NCBI RefSeq assembly: GCF_024055795.1
Contig: NZ_JAMXMY010000021.1
Coordinates: 1-64,000, forward strand
Length of the DNA stretch: 64,000 bases
Direction: 5' to 3'
From: Actinoallomurus purpureus
GTDB lineage: Bacteria > Actinomycetota > Actinomycetes > Streptosporangiales > Streptosporangiaceae
The notes below the pieces were generated by a model that ran no database searches, was not told where the DNA came from, and saw only the letters and a program-made list of their open reading frames with translations. Position 1 is the first letter of the stretch. Every line of letters begins with the position of its first letter. This document shows, piece after piece, positions 34,663 to 43,913 of the stretch. A program made the translations under genes and the position numbers.

Positions 34663-36168
34663 CTATTGATTGAGGTGAATCGTTATCTCGTCCTCGATCG
34701 GCGGGTCGAGTTCGTGTTCCAGACAGCCCGTGGCGGCGAAGCATCGGATCCTCAGACGCTCCGGCGTCACGTCGAGACGCAGGAAGCTCTTGAACAGCGG
34801 CGGGCAGTTCGAATCGGACATCGGTGAGAGGAACCGCTGATAGATGCGGCGTACGGGGAGGCGCAGACGTGACCGGCGATGTGGCCGCGGTGGCACCCCG
34901 AGCAGCGACGCGACGATCCGCGCGCGCCACGTCACCGCCGCCCGCGTCCCGCGCTTCGGCGGTATCCCGAGTCGTCGGGCGATGACCGCCGCCGCGTCGT
35001 CCTCGGTCAGCTCGAAGAACCGCCGCAGTCGCAGCCGCCTGCCGTACAGCCTGCTGTAGAAGGAGAGGCAGTCACCGCGCAGCGGGTAACAGCGGAAGTC
35101 CTCCTCGGTGACGCCGCCCACCGCCACCCGCGGGATGGTGTGGGTGGCGTGCATGAACGCGCCGCCGCCCCCCGAGACGATGTACTCGATGACGCGGTCG
35201 CCGACCCGCACCGGATAACGCTGGTAGTTGTGGATGTCGCCGCCGATCGCGGCGACATAGTTACAGGCCGGGTCGCGGACGATGTCGTCCACGGTGCCGC
35301 CGCCCGCGATCGGGCAGGGGTGCGATTCGTCGTCCACGTACAGCGGCTTGCCAGTGATCAGGATCTTCGGCTTGGGCCCCTGGGACACCCGGCGCAGCCA
35401 GGCGCCCTGGTCGGCGTCGATGCCGCCGATGATGCCCGTGTCGATGCCGACGATGCGGAGCGGGCCGGCGTCCATCACCCAGTACGGTCCGGGCTGCACC
35501 GCCCGCTGCTCCGGCGCGGCCCGCAGGGCCTCTGCCGCCGCGAGGCGCCCCTCGTCGGCGACGTCGGGTTCCTTCCAGAACAGCCGCCGCCACCAGGCGG
35601 CCGAGAACGCCTTCGGTCGGCCGTCCGGCGACAGCGGCGGCACACCGCAGAAGACGCGCATGAACCCACCAAGGCCGTCGTACCAGTCGTGGTTGCCCGG
35701 CACGGCGTAGATCGGCGCGTGGTAGCCCTGGTAGGGCCGGAAGAACTTGGTGGCGTACTCGTTCACGCTCCCCGTCGGGTAGATGACGTCGCTGGCGATG
35801 ATCGCGAACCGGGTGCCCTCGCCGATCCTGTGGAAACCGGGCACCACGGCGTACTGCGACCCGTCGCCTTCGCCCGTGTCGCCGAGGACCATGAAGGAGA
35901 AGGAGTCCGGGTCGTCGCGTTCGATCGCGAAATCCGGGCCCGCGCCGCGCGCGAGCTGTTCGCCGACCCAGCGCGCCCGCTCGTCGTCGGTCGGGTCTCC
36001 GAACCAGCGGGCGAGGACGTCGTTACGGGCCCGCCAGAGCGTCGAGGGGCGCGTCCAGGACAGGTCCCGGACCCGGCTCGGCAGCAGGGAGGTGTACGTT
36101 CCCGGCTCCTGGCACGTCCACCCGGCGCCGGCCGCCGAGTCGCGGGAAGAGTGGGAAGAGGGGGGCAC
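34663..36168 (-). CDS. Calcineurin-like metallophosphoesterase
   Basis: A 501-residue phosphoesterase: metal motifs GDTGEGD, VPGNHDWYDGLGG and IGGDIHNYQRY identify a dimetal calcineurin-like centre. The C-terminal 120 residues are Arg-rich, then a short beta-rich tail. It has no signal peptide or clear membrane segment, so it is probably cytoplasmic or membrane-associated. Substrate unknown. The start is uncertain, as no good ribosome binding site precedes the ATG at 36168. Confidence 0.82.
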   Translation of the reverse strand: MPPSSHSSRDSAAGAGWTCQEPGTYTSLLPSRVRDLSWTRPSTLWRARNDVLARWFGDPTDDERARWVGEQLARGAGPDFAIERDDPDSFSFMVLGDTGEGDGSQYAVVPGFHRIGEGTRFAIIASDVIYPTGSVNEYATKFFRPYQGYHAPIYAVPGNHDWYDGLGGFMRVFCGVPPLSPDGRPKAFSAAWWRRLFWKEPDVADEGRLAAAEALRAAPEQRAVQPGPYWVMDAGPLRIVGIDTGIIGGIDADQGAWLRRVSQGPKPKILITGKPLYVDDESHPCPIAGGGTVDDIVRDPACNYVAAIGGDIHNYQRYPVRVGDRVIEYIVSGGGGAFMHATHTIPRVAVGGVTEEDFRCYPLRGDCLSFYSRLYGRRLRLRRFFELTEDDAAAVIARRLGIPPKRGTRAAVTWRARIVASLLGVPPRPHRRSRLRLPVRRIYQRFLSPMSDSNCPPLFKSFLRLDVTPERLRIRCFAATGCLEHELDPPIEDEITIHLNQ

Positions 36169-36260
36169 CGGGGCACCGTAGCAGCGGTGATCACTCTCCG
36201 GCCGCTGTTCGGCACATTCCGGCCAGGCCGTCCGGTCGGCGGAGAGGCGCCGGCGGCTCG

Positions 36261-36692
36261 TCAGGGAATGGTCGGCGGCGAGTCGTGCTGCCCGGCGGGC
36301 GGCGGCTCGTACTGCCCGGGGGGCGGGGACTCGTACGGCCCTGCGGCCGGTGGCTCATACGGTGCGGCGGCCAGCGGCTCGTACTGCCCGGCAGTCTGCG
36401 GCTCATACTGCCCGGCGGGCGGCGGCCTGAGCCGGTCGGCGGGCGGCGGCTCGTACTGGCCGGTCTGCGGGAACGGCGGCCGGGTCTCCGGCGCCGCGCT
36501 GAGCAGCGCCTCCGCGAACGCGGCGATCTGGTCGGACGGCAGCCGGAAGGTGCCCTGGCACACGCCGCCGTTCCAGATGCTCAGCACGACGACGCCGGCG
36601 TCGGGATGGCGGCTGAGTCGCAGCGCGCGGTCCGCTCCCCGCGAGTCGAAGAACACGTCGCCCTGCCTGGGCAACGGAGTGGCCGCTGACAT
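36261..36692 (-). CDS. Hypothetical protein with C-terminal GQYEPPPA repeats
   Basis: A 143-residue protein. The first 70 residues form a compact conserved-looking domain (GDVFFDSRGADRALRLSRHPDAG, VVLSIWNGGVCQGTFRLPSDQ). The rest is a degenerate tandem of about eight GQYEPPPA-like units. ATG 36692 is preferred because homologous-looking sequence begins there; the frame is open to 36758. I do not recognise a family. The DNA repeats follow the protein repeats and may vary between strains. Confidence 0.6.
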   Translation of the reverse strand: MSAATPLPRQGDVFFDSRGADRALRLSRHPDAGVVVLSIWNGGVCQGTFRLPSDQIAAFAEALLSAAPETRPPFPQTGQYEPPPADRLRPPPAGQYEPQTAGQYEPLAAAPYEPPAAGPYESPPPGQYEPPPAGQHDSPPTIP

Positions 36693-36792
36693 GGGGCAAG
36701 TTTGTCCCTGTGACCAGCGGCTGTCCAGCCCGCGTGCGGAGAGGATGATCTTTCTCACCCGAGCCGTCTCCCCGGATCGGCCCGGGAGCGTG

Positions 36793-37191
36793 TCAGCCGA
36801 CCCCGAAGGCGCGCGGGTCGTCGGTGGAGACGATCTCGCGTCCCAGCGGCAGCAGCGACACCGGGATGAGCTTGAAGTTCGCCAGCCCGAGGGGGATCCC
36901 GATGATGGTGACGCACAGGGCGATCCCGGTGACCACGTGGCCGATCGCCAACCAGAGCCCGGCCACGAAGAACCAGATCACGTTGCCGATCGCGGACATC
37001 ACCCCCGCGTCGTTTCGCCGCACCACCGTCTTACCGAACGGCCACAGCGCGTACAGCGCGATCCGGAAGGCGGCGATGCCGAACGGAATGGTGATAATGA
37101 GGATGCAGCACACGATCCCCGCGAGGAAGTAGCCGAGCGCGAGCCAGAGGCCGGCGAATATCAGCCAGATGATGTTCAGGATGGTCCGCAT
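36793..37191 (-). CDS. YccF-family inner membrane protein
   Basis: A 132-residue protein made of two similar YccF units, each with two hydrophobic helices: NIIWLIFAGLWLALGYFLAGI and, in the second, NVIWFFVAGLWLAIGHVVTGI. Both contain the family pattern IPFGIAAF or IPLGLANF. Function unknown; a small membrane protein related to DUF307. Confidence 0.88.
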   Translation of the reverse strand: MRTILNIIWLIFAGLWLALGYFLAGIVCCILIITIPFGIAAFRIALYALWPFGKTVVRRNDAGVMSAIGNVIWFFVAGLWLAIGHVVTGIALCVTIIGIPLGLANFKLIPVSLLPLGREIVSTDDPRAFGVG

Positions 37192-37283
37192 GTCCCCTGC
37201 TCTTCCTCAGTGCCCCATGGCGTTCATCCGGTGAGACGCCCCGTCGCTGCCGGCGGTTCCACGGCGGCCGGGGAACCGCGGGC

Positions 37284-38156
37284 TCACCGGGGCCGGACGA
37301 CCGTGGAGACCTGGGCGGTGTCGTCCTCCGGGATATGGTCCGGCACTCCGCCGATCGCCGTGATCCGGCCCCGCGCGACGAGCTCCCCGCGGGTCTCCGG
37401 CAGCACCCTGACGTCGAACCGCGCTGCCAGCGACCGGCCCGGTCCGAGCCGGCGCACCACGAGAGCGGCCTCCCCGGCGCCGGTGTACCCGTCGACGCCC
37501 GTGGGCAGCCAGGCGCCGGTCCGTACGGTTCCGGGCGGCAGCGCGCTGCGCACCGTGATCGGGCCGGGAGTGCCGGGACCGTGGTTGGTGAGCCGGACCG
37601 AATACGAGAATCGGCCGCCGGGCCGGACGGTCGGCGGCGCGGCGATGGACAGCTCGAGATCGACCGGGCGCCCGGCACCTTCGTCGGTCGGTGTGCCGGC
37701 CGGGGGGCGCGACGGCGCCCGGCCGGGTTCCTGCGCGGCCGTACGGTCCGCGCCGCGTGGAGCCGCCTGTTCGGAGTCGCGGTAGGCGGTCGGACCGGGG
37801 CCGCTGTCGGCGGTCGGGCCGGGGCCGCGGCCTGCGGTCGGACCGGGTCGGTGGTACGGGAACGCGAGGGGGCCGCGGAGCACCGTCTGGGTCGACGGAG
37901 CCGGCGGCGTCCGGCCGGACCTGGACGCCAGGGGCCTTCGGGCGGCGGGCCGGCGTTCCGGCGCCCGCTGGTCCGCGAACGCCGTCGGGACGCGGTGCCC
38001 GACGCGGGCCCACGGAACGTAGCGGGCCGGCAGGCCTCCGGCGGGCTGCCCGTCCGGCCTGGACGCCAGGGCCGCCAGCACCGGCAGGCCCACCGCGATG
38101 CCCGCCAGTGCGGCCAGCGCGTGTTTCACGGTGATCGCCCCCGAATCACGGATCAC
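37284..38156 (-). CDS. Exported protein with a DUF11/CARDB-like domain
   Basis: A 290-residue protein: N-terminal hydrophobic segment (ALAALAGIAVGLPVLAAL) acting as signal or anchor, about 120 residues of Pro/Arg/Gly-rich linker, then a DUF11-like beta-sandwich (LELSIAAPPTVRPGGRFSYS, VRLTNHGPGTPGPITV, FDVRVLPETRGELVA). Such domains occur on cell-surface proteins. Function unknown; the start could lie a few codons later. Confidence 0.7.
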   Translation of the reverse strand: MIRDSGAITVKHALAALAGIAVGLPVLAALASRPDGQPAGGLPARYVPWARVGHRVPTAFADQRAPERRPAARRPLASRSGRTPPAPSTQTVLRGPLAFPYHRPGPTAGRGPGPTADSGPGPTAYRDSEQAAPRGADRTAAQEPGRAPSRPPAGTPTDEGAGRPVDLELSIAAPPTVRPGGRFSYSVRLTNHGPGTPGPITVRSALPPGTVRTGAWLPTGVDGYTGAGEAALVVRRLGPGRSLAARFDVRVLPETRGELVARGRITAIGGVPDHIPEDDTAQVSTVVRPR

Positions 38157-38210
38157 ACCCGGGAACGTACCGCCGTTCCCGTCTCGGACCGGTCAACCGC
38201 ATGTCAAGTG

Positions 38211-39098
38211 TCAGGCCGGATCGGCGATCACGTTGAGCGCGCCGGGGAGCACCCGGACCGTCGCCGGCAACGTGCCGAGCAACTCGCCGTCGGCGCCGTA
38301 CGGGATCTCCCGGTCGGCCTCGACCAGCACCTCCCGGCCCCGGAGGACCTGGATCTCCGGGCGGCGTACGTGCGTGCCCTGGGGCAGCTCCCGCATGACG
38401 GCGAAGAACAGCCGCTTGGGCGCGTGCCGGATGATCACGATGTCGAGGAGCCCGTCGTCGACCGCCGCGTCCGGCGCGACGTGCAGGCCGTAGCCGTAGA
38501 ACCCGGAATTGGCGACGACGACCGTGTAGCCGCGTTCCTCGTGGAGTTCGCCGTCCACGGTGACGCGGTAGGAGACCGGACGCCAGGTCGCGATCGCGCG
38601 CAGCGGGCCGAGGTAGTACGCGAGCGGGCCGGGCAACCGGGTGAGCCGGTTGATGTGGGCGTTCGCCACGGAGTCGACCCCGGCGTACACGCTCCCCGCG
38701 ACGACGCGCGCCGCGCCGCCCGGCGAGGTGACCTCGACGGCGTCGATCCGCCTCGGCTCCGCCTCCAGGAGCAGCGCGGCGAGCCGGTCCGGCCGGTCGG
38801 GCAGCCCCAGCTGGCGGGCGAAGTCGTTGCCCCGGCCCGCCGGCAGGATGCCGAGCAGACCGTCCGTGCCCGCCAGCGCCCCGGCCAGCCCGCCGACCAT
38901 GCCGTCGCCGCCCGCGGCGATGACCGCGTGGCCCTTGTCCGCCGCGGTGCGCGCGAGTTCGGCCGCGTGCTCGAGGCTGCGGCTGTACTCCACGGTCATC
39001 TCCGCGCCGGCCTCGCGCAGCAGCCGCGCGACCGGGATGAGCCGGGCGGCCGCGTCGCCGCCCGCCGCCGGGTTCACCACGGCGGTGAACGATCGCAT
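38211..39098 (-). CDS. Diacylglycerol kinase-family lipid kinase
   Basis: A 295-residue DAGK-type kinase: opening FTAVVNPAAGG, catalytic-domain signature AAGGDGMVGGLAG, LPAGRGNDFARQLG, and C-terminal DGELLGTLP. It would phosphorylate diacylglycerol or a related lipid. ATG 39098 is favoured because AAGGG lies upstream; a GTG three codons earlier is possible. It stands just downstream of the AGPS-like oxidase on the same strand. This matches the order Rv2251-Rv2252 in M. tuberculosis, where Rv2252 is a DAG kinase tied to phosphatidylinositol mannosides (recalled, not checked). Confidence 0.9.
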   Translation of the reverse strand: MRSFTAVVNPAAGGDAAARLIPVARLLREAGAEMTVEYSRSLEHAAELARTAADKGHAVIAAGGDGMVGGLAGALAGTDGLLGILPAGRGNDFARQLGLPDRPDRLAALLLEAEPRRIDAVEVTSPGGAARVVAGSVYAGVDSVANAHINRLTRLPGPLAYYLGPLRAIATWRPVSYRVTVDGELHEERGYTVVVANSGFYGYGLHVAPDAAVDDGLLDIVIIRHAPKRLFFAVMRELPQGTHVRRPEIQVLRGREVLVEADREIPYGADGELLGTLPATVRVLPGALNVIADPA

Positions 39099-39158
39099 CC
39101 TGAGCACCCTTCTCCTCGCCCGCTCCTCGTGGGCGGGCCCTCCGCCGGATCGTACGGG

Positions 39159-40742
39159 TTATCCGCCGGAGCGTGTGGAAGGGACGAGCACACCCGGGTT
39201 CAGGACGCCCATCGGGTCGAGCCGGTCCTTGACGGCCCGCAGGACGTCCGTGCCGAGCGGCCCGGCCTCGCGGGCGAGCCAGTCACGGTGGTCGGTGCCG
39301 ACGCCGTGATGATGGCTGATCGTGCCCCCGGCCTCGACGATCGCGTCGCTGACCGCGGCCTTGGCGCGCCTCCACCGGGCGAGAGGGTCGTCGCCCTGCG
39401 CGGACACCACGGTGAAGTACAGGGACGCGCCGTCCGGGTAGACGTGCGAGATGTGGCACATCACCAGGGAGGACGGGAGCTCTCGGGAGAGCGTCAGCCG
39501 CACCGTCTCCAGGAGGCGGGGCAGGTTCGACCAGAACCCGGCGGTCTCCAGGGTCTCGGCGAAGGCGCCGACGTCGAGCAGGGCGTCGCGGAGGTACGGC
39601 GCGGAGAACCGTCCGGCGGCCCAGCTCTCCCCCGGTCCCTCGCCCAGCGGCTCCCCTCCGTGCGCGCGCAGCACGGCGTGCGCGCCGGCGCGGCGGCCGG
39701 CCACCTCCTCGCGTGCGCCCTCGTACCCGCAGATGGCCAGGCAGCCGTCGCCGCGTCCCTCGCCGATCTCCTCGGGCCGGGCCAGGCCGATCATCGTCTC
39801 GGTCTCGTCGGACAGCCGCAGCACGGTCGGCAGCGGCCCGTCCTGGGCCAGGGCGCGTACGGCCGCGGTGCCCTCCGCGAACGTTGGGAACCTCCAGCCC
39901 TCGTACCGGCGGGCCTCCGGCAGCGGGCGGACGCGCGCGGTCACGTCCGTGATGACGCCGAACGCGCCCTCGGAGCCGAGCACCAGCTGGCGCAGGTCGG
40001 GCCCTGCCGCGGACTTCGGGGCCCGGCCGAGGGTCAGGGTGCCGCGCGGGGTGGCGACGGTCAGGCCGGCGACCATCTCGTCGAACCGTCCGTACCCCGC
40101 CGACGCCTGACCTGAGGACCGCGTCGCGGCGAATCCGCCGATGGTCGCCCACTCGTACGACTGGGGATAGTGGCCGAGCGTGTATCCACGCTCGGCCAGC
40201 AGCGCCTCGGCGCGCGGGGCGCGCAGGCCCGCCTGGAGGGTCACCGTGCGCGACACGGTGTCGAGGGCGGTGATCCGGTCGAGGCGGCGCAGGTCGAGCG
40301 CGACCACCCCGGCGAACCCCTCCCCCTCCGCCGTGAGGCCGCCGACGACCGAGGTGCCGCCGCCGAAGGGGACGACCGCGATCCGCTCGCGCGAACACCG
40401 CTCCAGCACCGCCAGGACCTCCGCGTGGGCACCGGGGAGCACGACGGCGTCCGGTGCCTCACGCGCGTCGCCCGCGCGCATGCGCAGCAGGTCCGCCGTC
40501 GACTTCCCGCGGGTGTGGCGGATCCGCGCCTCGTCGTCGGTGGACACGTGCTCGGGCCCCACGATCTCCGCCAGCGCGCGTACGGCGGGGCGGGGCGCCG
40601 GCGGTGCCATCTCCTCGAGGCTCACCGGGGGCAGGGGAACCGACCGGACGCCGAGCAGCTCCCGCAGCAGTCCAACGACGGAGTCGGGCAGCCGCGTGGC
40701 CCGGTCCGGATCACCCCAGCCGTTCCAGAGCATCGCCGGCAT
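39159..40742 (-). CDS. Alkyldihydroxyacetonephosphate synthase-like FAD-linked oxidase
   Basis: A 527-residue PCMH-type flavoprotein. The FAD pyrophosphate loop is VVPFGGGTSVVGG; the segment HYPQSYEWATIGGFAATRSSGQASAGYG corresponds to the YEF/ATR region of alkylglycerone-phosphate synthases; HHHGVGTDHRDWL is the His-rich active-site loop. AGPS-type enzymes exchange the acyl chain of acyl-DHAP for an alkyl group, the first step of ether lipids; in bacteria the actual substrate is often unproven. ATG 40742 follows GGAAGGGGAGG. It is divergent from the TetR-glpD pair. Confidence 0.88.
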   Translation of the reverse strand: MPAMLWNGWGDPDRATRLPDSVVGLLRELLGVRSVPLPPVSLEEMAPPAPRPAVRALAEIVGPEHVSTDDEARIRHTRGKSTADLLRMRAGDAREAPDAVVLPGAHAEVLAVLERCSRERIAVVPFGGGTSVVGGLTAEGEGFAGVVALDLRRLDRITALDTVSRTVTLQAGLRAPRAEALLAERGYTLGHYPQSYEWATIGGFAATRSSGQASAGYGRFDEMVAGLTVATPRGTLTLGRAPKSAAGPDLRQLVLGSEGAFGVITDVTARVRPLPEARRYEGWRFPTFAEGTAAVRALAQDGPLPTVLRLSDETETMIGLARPEEIGEGRGDGCLAICGYEGAREEVAGRRAGAHAVLRAHGGEPLGEGPGESWAAGRFSAPYLRDALLDVGAFAETLETAGFWSNLPRLLETVRLTLSRELPSSLVMCHISHVYPDGASLYFTVVSAQGDDPLARWRRAKAAVSDAIVEAGGTISHHHGVGTDHRDWLAREAGPLGTDVLRAVKDRLDPMGVLNPGVLVPSTRSGG

Positions 40743-40788
40743 GGGCCTCCCCTTCCTTCGGATGGTCACCGCATTTACACTGTTACAC

Positions 40789-41373
40789 ATGACGTCCATT
40801 CGTCACAAGAAGGACGCGATGCTCGACGCCGCCCGCGACTGTGTCCTCGCGGTCGGCGTGCGGCGCACGACGCTCACCGATGTGGCCCGGCGGGCCGGCG
40901 TGTCCCGCATGACGATCTACCGGCGCTGGCCGGACGTGCGCACGCTGGTCGGCGACCTGATGACACGGGAGTGGGCCGGCGTGGTCGCCCGCGTCGCGCC
41001 GCCCGGCGACGGCGCGCCGGTCCGGCCCCGCGCGGTCGAGGCCCTCGTCGCCGGCGTGGCGGCACTCCGCGAGCATCCGCTGTTCCACAAGATCCTCGAG
41101 GTGGACCCCGAGGTCCTGCTCCCCTACCTCCTCGAGCGGCGCGGCACGACCCAGGACGCCGTGCTGCGCGCCTTCGAGAAGACCCTGCGCGCCGGCCACC
41201 GCGACGGCACCATCCGCGCCGGCGACCCCGCGCGGCAGGCCCGTGCCGTTCTGCTCATCGTCCAGTCCTTCGCCATGTCCGGGCACATCGTCACCGACGG
41301 CACCCCCGCCCTGTCGCCGGACGCCTTCGACGATGAGCTGCGGCGGATCCTCGACGGGTACCTCGCCCCGTGA
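40789..41373 (+). CDS. TetR-family transcriptional regulator
   Basis: A 194-residue repressor: helix-turn-helix TTLTDVARRAGVSRMTIYRRWP, then an alpha-helical ligand domain. The ATG has no ribosome binding site, but TACACT at 40776-40781 lies seven bases upstream, the position expected for a -10 of a leaderless transcript. The spacer to the divergent AGPS-like gene is only 46 bp and contains two TTACAC direct repeats. glpD follows with a GTGA overlap. It probably controls the glycerol-phosphate/lipid genes on both sides. Confidence 0.9.
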   Translation: MTSIRHKKDAMLDAARDCVLAVGVRRTTLTDVARRAGVSRMTIYRRWPDVRTLVGDLMTREWAGVVARVAPPGDGAPVRPRAVEALVAGVAALREHPLFHKILEVDPEVLLPYLLERRGTTQDAVLRAFEKTLRAGHRDGTIRAGDPARQARAVLLIVQSFAMSGHIVTDGTPALSPDAFDDELRRILDGYLAP

Positions 41374-42914
41374 CGTCCGCGTCATCCCTGAACGCCGCCC
41401 GCCGGGCCCGCGACCTCGCCGCGCTGGCCGAGGGAGAGGTCGTCGACGTCCTGGTCGTCGGGCTCGGCGCGACCGGCGCCGGAGTCGCCCTCGACGCCGC
41501 CGCGCGGGGCCTGTCCGTGGCCGCCGTCGACGCCCACGACCTCGCCTTCGGCACGTCGCGATGGAGTTCGAAGCTGGTGCACGGCGGTCTGCGCTACCTG
41601 GCCTCCGGGCAGTTCGGCGTCGCGCACGAGAGCGCGGTCGAACGCGGGGTGCTGATGGAGCGCACCGCCCCGCACCTCGTACGGGCGCTGCCGTTCGTGC
41701 TGCCGCTCACGCCGCTGGTGTCCGGCTCCGCGGCGGCCCTGTCCATGAGCGCCATGCTCGCCGGCGACCTGCTCCGGCTGACCGCCCGCACACCGCGCGC
41801 CGTCCTGCCCCGCCCGCGCCGCCTGTCCACGGTCGAGACGCTGCGTCTCGCCCCGGCGCTGCGCTCGTACGGGCTGCGCGGCGGCATCCTGTCCTGGGAC
41901 GGCCAGCTCGCCGACGACGCCCACCTCGTGACCGCGATCGCGCGGACGGCCGCCGCGCACGGCGCCCGGATCATCACCCGCTGCCGGGCCCTGGCCCTGG
42001 CCGGCGACGGCGCGGACGTGCGCGACGAGCTGACCGGCGCGGAGCACGTCATCCGCGCCCGCGCCGTGATCAACGCGACCGGGGTGTGGGCCGGCGGACT
42101 CGCCGACGGCGTACGGCTCCGGCCCTCTCGCGGCACCCACCTCGTCCTGCGGGCCGAGACGCTGGGCGCGCCGCTGTCCGGGCTGCACCTGCCCGTTCCG
42201 GGGACGACCGGGCGGTTCGCCCTCGTCCTGCCGCAGGACGACGGCCGGGTCCACGTCGGCCTGACCGACGAGCCCGCGGACGGCCCGATCCCGGACGTGC
42301 CACGGCCGACGGAGGCCGAGATCGGCTTCCTGCTCGACCTCGTCGACTCCGCGCTCGAGGTGCCCGTACGCCGAGCCGACGTCGCGGGCGCGTACGCCGG
42401 GCTGCGCCCCCTGCTCGACGGCCCCGGCGGCCGGACCGCCGACCTGTCCCGGCGCCACGCGGTGCTGACGGGCGGGAACGGCGTCGTCACGGTCGTCGGC
42501 GGCAAGCTCACCACCTACCGCCGGATGGCCCAGGACGCCGTCGACGCGGCGATCGAGGGGCGCGGCCTCGCGGCCGGACCGTGCCGGACGGCGCGGCTGC
42601 CCCTGGTCGGCGCCGCCCCGGAGCTGGGCCGCCTGACCGCGCCGCCGCGCCTCGTGCGGCGGTACGGCGCCGAGGCGCCCGCCGTGGTGGCGCTCGCGGC
42701 GGAGGATCCGTCGCTCCTCGATCCGGTGGCGCCGGGCTCGTCCACCATCGGCGCCGAACTGGTCTGGGCGGTCCTCCACGAGGGGGCCCTCGACGAGTCC
42801 GACCTCCTCGACCGCCGCACCCGCGTCGGCCTCGTCGCCGCCGACCGGCGGGCCGCCCTCCCCTCCGCCCGCCGCGCCCTGGCGAACGCCCCCACCGCGA
42901 CCGGCTCCCGCTGA
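41370..42914 (+). CDS. glpD: Glycerol-3-phosphate dehydrogenase (FAD-dependent)
   Basis: A 514-residue flavoprotein oxidising sn-glycerol 3-phosphate to dihydroxyacetone phosphate with electrons passed to quinone. The N-terminus has the dinucleotide fold (VVGLGATGAGVALDAAARG). GTSRWSSKLVHGGLRYL is the GlpD signature, and VVGGKLTTYRRMAQDAVD near residue 380 is the second family motif. DAO fold overall, with the C-terminal helical domain present. The GTG start overlaps the tetR stop, so the two are coupled. Product DHAP links to the AGPS-like enzyme across the divergent promoter. Confidence 0.93.
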   Translation: MTSASSLNAARRARDLAALAEGEVVDVLVVGLGATGAGVALDAAARGLSVAAVDAHDLAFGTSRWSSKLVHGGLRYLASGQFGVAHESAVERGVLMERTAPHLVRALPFVLPLTPLVSGSAAALSMSAMLAGDLLRLTARTPRAVLPRPRRLSTVETLRLAPALRSYGLRGGILSWDGQLADDAHLVTAIARTAAAHGARIITRCRALALAGDGADVRDELTGAEHVIRARAVINATGVWAGGLADGVRLRPSRGTHLVLRAETLGAPLSGLHLPVPGTTGRFALVLPQDDGRVHVGLTDEPADGPIPDVPRPTEAEIGFLLDLVDSALEVPVRRADVAGAYAGLRPLLDGPGGRTADLSRRHAVLTGGNGVVTVVGGKLTTYRRMAQDAVDAAIEGRGLAAGPCRTARLPLVGAAPELGRLTAPPRLVRRYGAEAPAVVALAAEDPSLLDPVAPGSSTIGAELVWAVLHEGALDESDLLDRRTRVGLVAADRRAALPSARRALANAPTATGSR

Positions 42915-43061
42915 CCGGGCGCGGGGTCACCGGGTGTTCCGCGCACGGCCCGTTCGGCCGGAAAGCCGAAGTCCTGCCGAGGGCTGGTCAGGCGTGCGGA
43001 AAAGTGGCAACCTAGCGATTGCTTGCTGACGAGCGGAGTGCGTCGACGGAGGCTCCACGAC

Positions 43062-43904
43062 ATGATCGAATTTCATCCCGTAACACGGCACATCGGCGCC
43101 GAGGTGACAGGACTGGACCTGCGCAGACCACCGTCGGATGAGGAGGTCGCGGAGATCCGCCGGGGCCTGCTCGACCATCTGGTCCTGTTCTTCCGCGACC
43201 AGGAGATCACCGACGAGCAGCATCTGGCCTTCGCCGAGCGGTTCGGCACGCTCAACGAGCCGCCGATGAAGACCTCGGCGAGCGCCATCCACATCCTCGA
43301 CCAGAAGGATCCCAAGGGCGAGGGCGGGGACTCCTGGCACAGCGACAACACCTTCATGAAGGTGCCTCCGATGGGGTCGCTGCTGCGCGCGATGATCCTG
43401 CCCGACGTCGGCGGCGACACCAACTGGGCCAACATGTACCTCGCCTACGAGTCGCTGCCGACGTCGATCCAGCGGCTGTGCGACGAACTCGAGGCCGAGC
43501 ACGACCTCACCATGTCGGTGACCAAGGCCATCGCCAAGGGACACGAGCTCGACCTGGCGGAGATGCGGCGCAAGTGGCCGCCCGTACGGCACCCGGTCGT
43601 GCGCGTCCACCCGGAGACCGGCCGTAAGGCGCTCTACGTGAACCGCAGCTCCACCACCCGCCTGGTCGGCCTCGACGACCGGGAGAACGAGGCGCTGCTG
43701 CCGCTGCTCCAGGACGTCGTCCGCTCACCGGAGTTCCAGGTCCGGCTCAAGTGGAGGGTGGGCACGCTCGCCTTCTGGGACAACCGGCCCACCCAGCACT
43801 ACGCGGTCGCCGACTACACCCAGCGGCGCAAGATGCACCGCGTCACGATCAACGCTCCGGCCGAGATCGACGACGGCGTTCCGAAGGGCCCCGGCCAGGC
43901 CTGA
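43062..43904 (+). CDS. TauD/TfdA-family Fe(II)/2-oxoglutarate dioxygenase
   Basis: A 280-residue dioxygenase. The iron-binding HxD is in WHSDNTF near residue 93; the distal His is in RKMHRVTI near the C-terminus; FWDNRPTQHYAVADY is the family segment before the 2-oxoglutarate-binding Arg. TauD relatives hydroxylate taurine, phenoxyacids or sulfate esters to release sulfite or similar; the substrate here is unknown. ATG 43062 follows CGGAGG. Confidence 0.9.
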   Translation: MIEFHPVTRHIGAEVTGLDLRRPPSDEEVAEIRRGLLDHLVLFFRDQEITDEQHLAFAERFGTLNEPPMKTSASAIHILDQKDPKGEGGDSWHSDNTFMKVPPMGSLLRAMILPDVGGDTNWANMYLAYESLPTSIQRLCDELEAEHDLTMSVTKAIAKGHELDLAEMRRKWPPVRHPVVRVHPETGRKALYVNRSSTTRLVGLDDRENEALLPLLQDVVRSPEFQVRLKWRVGTLAFWDNRPTQHYAVADYTQRRKMHRVTINAPAEIDDGVPKGPGQA

Positions 43905-43913
43905 CGGCCTCGT

